From Banduia mediterranea (GTDB taxonomy: Bacteria > Pseudomonadota > Gammaproteobacteria > Nevskiales > Nevskiaceae), in NCBI RefSeq assembly GCF_031846245.1, contig NZ_JAVRIC010000031.1, positions 1 to 38,763 on the forward strand: a stretch of 38,763 bases of DNA, given 5' to 3'. A program made the position numbers and the translations under genes. The notes beneath the pieces are model-generated. The model worked only from the letters and a program-made list of their open reading frames with translations. It was not told the DNA's origin and searched no databases. This document shows, in pieces, positions 33,937-38,763 of this stretch; the first letter of the stretch is position 1; each line of letters opens with the position of its first letter.

Positions 33937-34007
33937 CCCTCGCCCGCTTGCGGGAGAGCGGTGGGTGAGGGCAACGACCCTGCCGCAGGCGACTCATTCT
34001 GCAGGGT
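33937..34007. repeat. REP-like structured intergenic repeat
   Basis: CCCTC (33937-33941) pairs with GAGGG (33967-33971), enclosing a hairpin CCCGC-TT-GCGGG (33943-33954). A second stem, ACCCTGC (33977-33983) with GCAGGGT (34001-34007), follows. The CCCTCnCCCGC...GCGGGAGAG...GGTGAGGG pattern is widespread in proteobacterial intergenic DNA. It lies in the 415-bp gap between the FNT gene and the toxin-antitoxin pair, which otherwise holds no gene I can support. Confidence 0.55.
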
Positions 34008-34050
34008 GCCGCTCGCGGCGTGGCCGTTAGATCGATTTCTGAGAAGGCAA

Positions 34051-34066
34051 CCATTTGGCGAAATGG
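34051..34066. promoter_or_regulatory. Inverted repeat CCATTT-GGCG-AAATGG
   Basis: A perfect 6-bp inverted repeat with a 4-bp centre, immediately followed by a second dyad. It lies about 230 bp upstream of the Xre antitoxin gene and may mark its promoter. Confidence 0.35.
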
Positions 34067-34091
34067 TTTCATTTGTTGCTTTAAGTGAAAC
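34066..34091. promoter_or_regulatory. Inverted repeat GTTTCATTT / AAGTGAAAC
   Basis: Nine-base arms pair at 8 of 9 positions around an 8-bp spacer in locally AT-rich DNA. The TATGTAAATT that follows (from about 34095) is a possible -10 region. It is a candidate operator for the antitoxin; the leader to its start codon would then be about 190 nt. Confidence 0.4.
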
Positions 34092-34295
34092 AACTATGTA
34101 AATTCGAGTGACGCATCCATTGGTATCACACCCATGTCCAGCAACGTCATACACCTCCGTCCGCCTAGCACGGATGTCGGTCATTTCGTTCGGCTCGGAT
34201 CAACAGGACACCTATAGACAGTCGGATCCAACCAGTAGAGCCGCGCTGCTGCGTAGCAAAGACGGCCCAGCTTCTGTTTTCAACCGGGGCAAGTA

Positions 34296-34631
34296 ATGAA
34301 TGCCGTCGCCAAAACGCTCACGGAACTCAGTGACTATGCCGGCCTGTCCGGCATGGACGTCGCCAATGTGACCGAAGTCTCCAAGGCGACCGTTTCCCGT
34401 TGGACGACGGGCAAGGCATCTCCGCAGCCACGCACGCAACTCATACTCTCCGACCTGCACTATGTTGCGAACCGCTTGAGGGACTTCTATACCCCGGCCG
34501 AGGTGCGCGTTTGGCTTTACGGTCGAAACGACTTGCTCGATGGCAAGTCAGCCATGGAACTCATCAATGAAAATCGCACCGAGGATGTGTTGGCTGCGAT
34601 TGAACGCCTGGGTGCCCTGGCGTATTTATGA
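34296..34631 (+). CDS. Xre/MbcA/ParS-type antitoxin of a RES toxin pair
   Basis: A 111-residue antitoxin. The N-terminal helix-turn-helix (about 9-45, LTELSDYAGLSGMDVANVTEVSKATVSRWTTG) binds DNA. The C-terminal MbcA/ParS/Xre toxin-binding domain (about 60-108) has the hallmark VRVWLYGRNDLLDGKSAMELINENRTEDVLAAIERL. A GGGGCAAG site lies upstream. The stop overlaps the toxin start (ATGA), so the two are made in linked amounts. It probably represses its own promoter. Confidence 0.9.
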   Translation: MNAVAKTLTELSDYAGLSGMDVANVTEVSKATVSRWTTGKASPQPRTQLILSDLHYVANRLRDFYTPAEVRVWLYGRNDLLDGKSAMELINENRTEDVLAAIERLGALAYL

Positions 34632-35185
34632 GCCGTCTGTTCGACCGTGCGCTGCTTGAGCGAATCGAATCCCTCGGGACACAGGCAATCAGGCGGACGG
34701 TCTGGCGCGCGTCCTGGACGGCGCGAGATCCCCTGCTCGGCAGCGGTGGTGGCCGGTGGGCGCCGATCGAGGGGCCGGAGGTGCTCTACTGCTCTTGTGA
34801 GCACAACGGTGCTCTGGCGGAGGTGTACCACCATCTCTCCAAAGCGCCGATCTTTTCGTCCTCAGACAAATTGATTTGCGAATTGAATGTCAGAACCCGA
34901 AGCACGCTTGATCTGACGTCCGAATTCGCACTGGAGCACTTGGGCGTCAACAGAGAAGCCCTGCTGTCTCGAGATCCCCAGCGCACACAGCAGATCGGTG
35001 CGGCTGCGTGCTTCCTTGAATGTGACAGCCTGCTGGTGCCATCGGTCCGCTGGGATTGCAGCAATTTGGTTTTATTCGCGGATCGAATACTGCCGCAGGA
35101 TGGCGTAGAGCTTCGTGCGAGCACCAACGTGAACTGGGCCGCGTGGAGAGAACAGCCGGAGGTCGCTGCCCGACTTCGAAAATAG
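34628..35185 (+). CDS. RES-domain toxin (NAD+-degrading type)
   Basis: A 185-residue toxin of the RES family; characterised members break down NAD+. The conserved residues are visible: Arg27 (VWRAS), Arg43 (GGRWAP), Tyr54 and Ser56 (LYCSCE), Glu65 (ALAEVYHH), and a C-terminal Ser in WDCSNLVLF (about residue 143). The R-E-S arrangement gives the family its name. Length suits a single-domain RES protein. It is the second gene of an overlapping pair with an Xre-type antitoxin, the standard order for RES-Xre modules. Confidence 0.9.
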   Translation: MSRLFDRALLERIESLGTQAIRRTVWRASWTARDPLLGSGGGRWAPIEGPEVLYCSCEHNGALAEVYHHLSKAPIFSSSDKLICELNVRTRSTLDLTSEFALEHLGVNREALLSRDPQRTQQIGAAACFLECDSLLVPSVRWDCSNLVLFADRILPQDGVELRASTNVNWAAWREQPEVAARLRK

Positions 35186-35189
35186 CGGT

Positions 35190-35487
35190 GTGAATGGGGC
35201 GTAGCTTCGATGTCGGACCCGGCGGCAAGCTCGGTCGCCTGGCGCTGATCGTCCGGTCTGCGTCATCGTCGGTTCCGAAGGCGTTCACTAGAATCAGGCC
35301 GCGCGTCGGCCTGACTTTCTGTTCCCGCACCTGCGTCACGCACTCAGGATGACCGGGCTGTTCGATATCCGCGTCGTCTATCAGCAGGGGATCGTGCTTG
35401 GTAACGCGGCCGTAAACGAAACCATGGATGCCGCGCGTGCCCACCCGGCATTCGGTTCGAATCGGCGGCGCCACAAAGCGGGATCGA
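35190..35487 (-). other. Unassigned 300-bp stretch; possible unrecognised ORF fragment
   Basis: No complete gene. The minus-strand frame reads a protein-like segment (TRGIHGFVYGRVTKHDPLLID, then PTRGLILVNAFGTDDDADR) without its own start, continuing from antisense of the hydrolase remnant. It could be the tail of a lost gene, but I recognise no family and chance is possible. Confidence 0.25.
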
Positions 35488-35880
35488 TCAGCCGTCCGTG
35501 GCCGGTGCCATGCCGGCCCGGGCCCGCAGAAACGGCACGACTGCATCGCTGACGGCCTGCGGATGATCGACGAACGGCCAGTGGCCGCTGTCGTCGAGCA
35601 CCACCATCTCGCTGACATCGAAGACCTCGCGCTGACGTTCGGCCTGTGCCAAGGGAATGTAAGGATCGCGAGCACCCCACACCACCAGCGCCGGTCGCTT
35701 CAGCGGCGCCAGTTGTGCGGCGATGCCATGCGACACGCGCGCAGGATCGCCGGTGGCGCGATACAGGCGCAGCACCGCGCGTCGCGTGCGCTTGTCGAAA
35801 TCGTCGTACATCCGGTCGACGAAGGCGCGCGGCAGTCCGCGCGGATTGCCGTGACGCAGCAGTGTACGGAACGCTGCCGC
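35488..35880 (-). pseudogene. Alpha/beta hydrolase, C-terminal half only
   Basis: About 131 codons encode the C-terminal half of an alpha/beta hydrolase: a cap-like segment (LLRHGNPRGLPRAFVDRMYDDFD), then the strand carrying the catalytic Asp (VVWGARDPYIP) and the His motif (DDSGHWPFVDHP). The N-terminal half with the nucleophile Ser (GxSxG) and oxyanion loop is absent. Upstream the frame runs on to 35961 but reads unrelated sequence, and from 35882 another gene remnant lies in a different frame. No function can remain. Confidence 0.75.
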
Positions 35881-35881
35881 A

Positions 35882-36120
35882 GGCGGCTGTCTGAACCCAG
35901 GCGCCGCTGTCGTTCTGATGCCACCAGCCATCGGGTGCGTCGGCGATCCAGCGTTCGGCAAAGGTCTGGCGAATCTGCGCCTCCCATTGCGGCTGGCCGT
36001 TGGCTTGCGCGATCTGTCTGTAGAGCGCGATACGGTCGGCGTTCTCGTCGGCGATCAGGCATCTTGACCGCATTGCGCTGCGCCAGCGGCACGGCGTTCG
36101 GATCGCGCAGTGCGATCAGC
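35882..36120 (-). pseudogene. Probable YdbL-like (DUF1318) fragment, frameshifted
   Basis: From about 36070 to 35882 the minus strand reads LIADENADRIALYRQIAQAN and ERWIADAPDGWWHQNDSGAW. This resembles the C-terminal part of YdbL/DUF1318 proteins (NxxRxxxYxxIAxxNG, then a PGxWxxxxxGxWV end). The sequence just before it (about 36120-36063, GLIALRDPNAVPLAQRNAVK) fits the same protein in another frame, so a frameshift near 36065 splits it. No start or signal peptide remains: its 5' end meets the subtilase remnant head to head. Family naming is from memory of the motif. Confidence 0.4.
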
Positions 36121-36410
36121 CCACGCTACCGCTGGACGACACCTACAGCTATGCCAGTGCGGGTTTGGGGGTGAACGTCTATGTGATCGACACAGGTCTC
36201 GACGCCTCGCATGTCGATTTCGCCGGCCGCATCGCCAGCGGCCGCAACTTCGCGGCCAACAGCACCGGGGGGGCTGCTGTGTCTGCTGCTGGGCGTAATT
36301 GCCCGACGCCGGACACGGTCAACACCGATGACTGCAACGGTCACGGCACACAGGCTTCCGGCACGGCCATGGGCACCACCTACGGCGGAATCTCCATGGC
36401 GAGTCCGGCG
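36121..36410 (+). pseudogene. S8 subtilase remnant with internal deletion
   Basis: The frame carries LPLDDTYSYASAGLGVNVYV running into the Asp motif (YVIDTGLDASHVDF), then RNFAANS, then the His motif (DCNGHGTQASGTAMGTTYG). This is the aqualysin/proteinase K-like pattern with the normal GTH changed to GTQ. Right after GTTYG the frame reads GISMASP, resembling the catalytic Ser motif GTSMASP that should lie about 150 residues later, and then turns into unrelated sequence. Signal peptide, propeptide, oxyanion Asn and most of the core are missing. Differences from the intact S8 protease at 3195 show it is not a recent copy of that gene. Confidence 0.75.
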
Positions 36411-36544
36411 CCAGCGGCAAACAGCGGTATCGAAGCGGGACGGGGGCTGACTCCGTCCCGCTTCGCGTTGCGCGCGCGGCGCTTCCAGAGCGACACTTCC
36501 CGGGTTCATGGCCATTGCGCCAAAGCCACAATTCCGGGAAGCCC

Positions 36545-38671
36545 ATGTTCAGAACCGCCTGCCTGTTTGTCGGCCTCATGCTGGCCGCACCTGCCGTGAG
36601 CACGGCCCAGAGCTTCGACTACCCGAACGCACGGCAGGGCACGGTCGTCGACGACTATTTCGGTACCCGCGTCGCCGATCCCTATCGCTGGCTCGAAGAC
36701 GTCGACTCGCCGCAGACGCGCGCCTGGATCGAGGCCGAGAACGCCATTTCAAAACCCTTGCTGGCGAAGCTTCCGGAGCGGCCGGCGTTCGAAAAGCGCA
36801 TGACCGAATTGTGGAACTACGAACGCAGCGGTACGCCGTTCACGCGCGCGGGCAAGCGCTTCTATCTCAGGAATGACGGCCTGCAGAACCAATCCGTGCT
36901 CTACGTCGAGAGTCCGATCGGCGCCACACCGCGCGTGCTGCTCGATCCGAACACGCTGTCGACCGACGGCACGGTCGCCTTGGCCGGAACCGTGGTGTCT
37001 CCGGATGGACGCTGGCTGGCCTATGGTCTGCAACGATCCGGTTCCGACTGGCTGGAGTTCCGCTTCCGCGACATCGCCAGCGGTGAGGATCGTACAGACA
37101 CGCTCAAGCGCATGAAGTTCTCCGAGGTGTCGTGGACGCATGACAGCGCCGGCGTGTTCTATTCGCGCTATCCGGCACCACCGGCCGGCGCCGATCCCGG
37201 CACCTTCGACGACCTCGCCAACCAGAAGCTCTACTACCACGTCCTGGGCGAGGACCAGGCCAGGGACCGCTTGATCTATGAACGCCCCGAGCAGCCGAGG
37301 CTCGGCTTTGCCGGCGAGGTCACCGCCGATGGTCGCTGGCTGGTGGTTTCGGTCTGGGAGGGCACCAGCCAGAACCTGCTGTATGCCAAGGACCTGCAGA
37401 CGCCGGATGCGCCGGTGTTCGACGGACCCTTGATCGGGCTGGTCGACGAGTTCCGCGCCGATTTCCTGCTGATCGGCAGTCAGGATTCGCGGCTGTTCGT
37501 GCTGAGCAATGACGGCGCCGAGCACAAGCGCGTGATCGCCTTCGAGCCTCTGAAGAACGCCACCGCCGAGGTCGTCATCCCCGAAGGCCCGGACACCATC
37601 GACACCGTGACGCGGGCCGGTGACGAACTGATCGTGCTGGCGATGCACGACGCAACGCATCGGCTGCGCCGCTATGGGCTCGATGGCGAGGCGCTCGGTG
37701 AGATCGGACTGCCGGGCCTGGGCTCGGTCACCGAAGTCGAAGGCGAAGCCGGTCAGTCCACGCTGTACTACGGCTTCGAGTCGTTCCTGCAACCGACCAC
37801 CCAGTACGCCTACGACCTCGATCGCGGGCAAGGTTCGGTGTTTTTTGCACCGCAGCTTGCCTATGACCCCGATGATTACGTAACCGAGCAGGTGTTCTAC
37901 CGCTCCGCCGATGGTACCCGTGTGCCGATGTTCATCAGCCACCGCAAAGGACTGTCACGCGAGCAGACGCACAGAACCTATCTCTATGCTTACGGTGGAT
38001 TCGATCTCGCGCAGACACCGTCGTTCCAGGTTGAACGTCTGGTCTGGATGGAACGCGGCGGCATCTTCGCACTGGCGAACCTGCGCGGCGGCGGCGAGTA
38101 TGGCGAAGCCTGGCACCGCGCCGGCACGCTGCAGAACAAGCAGAACGTGTTCGATGACTTCATCGCGGCGGGTCGCTATCTGGTGGCGCAGCGCTGGACC
38201 ACGCCACGCCAGCTCGGCATCAACGGCCGTTCCAATGGCGGCCTGCTGATCGGCGCCTGCGTCAACCAGGCGCCCGGCCTGTTCGCGGCAGCGGTCCCGA
38301 CCGTCGGCGTGATGGACATGCTGCGCTTCCAGAAATTCACGATCGGCTGGGCCTGGGTCAGCGACTACGGCTCCAGCGACGATGCCGGGATGTTCCCATC
38401 CTTGCGTGCCATCTCACCGGTGCACAACGTGAACCCTGACGCGGACTACCCGGCCGTGCTCGTCACCACCGGCGATCACGACGATCGCGTGGTGCCAGGA
38501 CATTCGTTCAAGTACACGGCCGCCATGCAGGCCGCGGTGCAAGGCGATGCGCGACCCGTGATCATCCGCATCGATACCAAGGCCGGTCACGGCGGCGGCA
38601 AACCGGTGGCCAAGAAGATCGAGGAGTCCGCCGACATCTACGCCTTCCTGTGGCATTACACGGGACTTTGA
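36545..38671 (+). CDS. Secreted S9A prolyl oligopeptidase
   Basis: A 708-residue exported endopeptidase cutting short peptides after proline. A signal peptide (about residues 1-21, ending STAQ) is followed by the S9A N-terminal block (GTVVDDYFGTRVADPYRWLED), a beta-propeller (about 80-430) and the hydrolase domain. Triad: Ser563 in GRSNGGLL, Asp in DHDDRVVP (646/647) and His682 in AGHGGG. NLRGGGEYG is another S9A block. The ATG at 36545 has a GGGAAG site just upstream; the frame extends to 36515, but those ten residues precede the signal peptide. With signal peptide it belongs to the periplasmic or secreted group. Only 92 bp of sequence follow, with no clear terminator or promoter. Confidence 0.96.
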   Translation: MFRTACLFVGLMLAAPAVSTAQSFDYPNARQGTVVDDYFGTRVADPYRWLEDVDSPQTRAWIEAENAISKPLLAKLPERPAFEKRMTELWNYERSGTPFTRAGKRFYLRNDGLQNQSVLYVESPIGATPRVLLDPNTLSTDGTVALAGTVVSPDGRWLAYGLQRSGSDWLEFRFRDIASGEDRTDTLKRMKFSEVSWTHDSAGVFYSRYPAPPAGADPGTFDDLANQKLYYHVLGEDQARDRLIYERPEQPRLGFAGEVTADGRWLVVSVWEGTSQNLLYAKDLQTPDAPVFDGPLIGLVDEFRADFLLIGSQDSRLFVLSNDGAEHKRVIAFEPLKNATAEVVIPEGPDTIDTVTRAGDELIVLAMHDATHRLRRYGLDGEALGEIGLPGLGSVTEVEGEAGQSTLYYGFESFLQPTTQYAYDLDRGQGSVFFAPQLAYDPDDYVTEQVFYRSADGTRVPMFISHRKGLSREQTHRTYLYAYGGFDLAQTPSFQVERLVWMERGGIFALANLRGGGEYGEAWHRAGTLQNKQNVFDDFIAAGRYLVAQRWTTPRQLGINGRSNGGLLIGACVNQAPGLFAAAVPTVGVMDMLRFQKFTIGWAWVSDYGSSDDAGMFPSLRAISPVHNVNPDADYPAVLVTTGDHDDRVVPGHSFKYTAAMQAAVQGDARPVIIRIDTKAGHGGGKPVAKKIEESADIYAFLWHYTGL

Positions 38672-38763
38672 CGGCGTACCGCCACGGCGCCCTGAGCCGA
38701 GCGGCAGCATGGCATGATGCATCTTGACGGTTAACGTGAAACAGGCCCACTTCCGGGCATAAT

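Noticed and set aside
34108-34296. A 62-codon ORF just before the Xre antitoxin
   Set aside because: No ribosome-binding site, no motif and coding bias unlike neighbours; it overlaps the probable leader.
36165-36599. Treating the second subtilase frame as a functional mini-protease
   Set aside because: It lacks a signal peptide, propeptide, oxyanion Asn and most of the catalytic core, and its C-terminus is unrelated sequence.
38724-38763. Promoter-like TTGACG ... CATAAT at the window end
   Set aside because: The two boxes are about 28 bp apart, far from the 16-18 bp needed.

Overview
The window is GC-rich, densely packed bacterial chromosome from a proteobacterium. The order priA, argS and an FtsN-like SPOR gene, together with hrpA, hemE, pyrF and emrAB, points to a gammaproteobacterium. 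A Xanthomonadales or Nevskiales (Solimonas-like) relative is my best guess, from gene order and base composition only. I saw no rRNA, tRNA, CRISPR array, insertion sequence or prophage.

Layout. (1) 1-3000, mostly minus strand: a small secreted EF-hand protein, a decayed NAD-dependent dehydrogenase, an intact aldo/keto reductase and a MerR regulator. A sigma-54-like promoter and a strong terminator hairpin lie just 5' of the EF-hand gene. (2) 3195-7061: a secreted S8 subtilase converges on a secreted M43 metalloprotease, with a strong hairpin terminator between them; an unrecognised secreted protein follows. (3) 7145-14365, minus strand: priA, argS, SPOR protein, S9 peptidase and 2H phosphoesterase. 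(4) 14651-19431, plus strand: a sigma factor / membrane protein / DUF3106 operon, an MFS transporter, a beta-carbonic anhydrase and a CheR methyltransferase. (5) 19439-22180: a hybrid histidine kinase translated right after cheR. (6) 22197-25588: marR-emrA-emrB with a perfect 10-bp inverted repeat upstream. (7) 25599-32901, minus strand: hrpA, vapB, vapC, pyrF, hemE and a PlsC-type acyltransferase; the toxin-antitoxin pair sits between housekeeping genes. (8) 33035-38671, plus strand: a YfdC-type FNT channel, a structured intergenic region, an Xre/RES toxin-antitoxin pair, a patch of broken genes (alpha/beta hydrolase, probable YdbL-like fragment, subtilase fragment) and a secreted S9A prolyl oligopeptidase.

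How the genes work together. Housekeeping blocks (replication restart, arginyl-tRNA charging, cell-division SPOR protein, heme and pyrimidine synthesis, RNA helicase) alternate with accessory modules. The strongest theme is protein degradation outside the cytoplasm: S8, M43, two S9 enzymes and one dead S8, most with signal peptides. Signalling genes (sigma-factor operon, CheR plus hybrid kinase, MarR-controlled efflux) suggest environmental sensing. No single gene set amounts to a clearly new system. The least explained signals are the structured leader or small RNA at 391-509, the DnaA box against the TTG start of priA, the small Cys-rich ORF opposite marR, and the gene graveyard at 35.2-36.4 kb.
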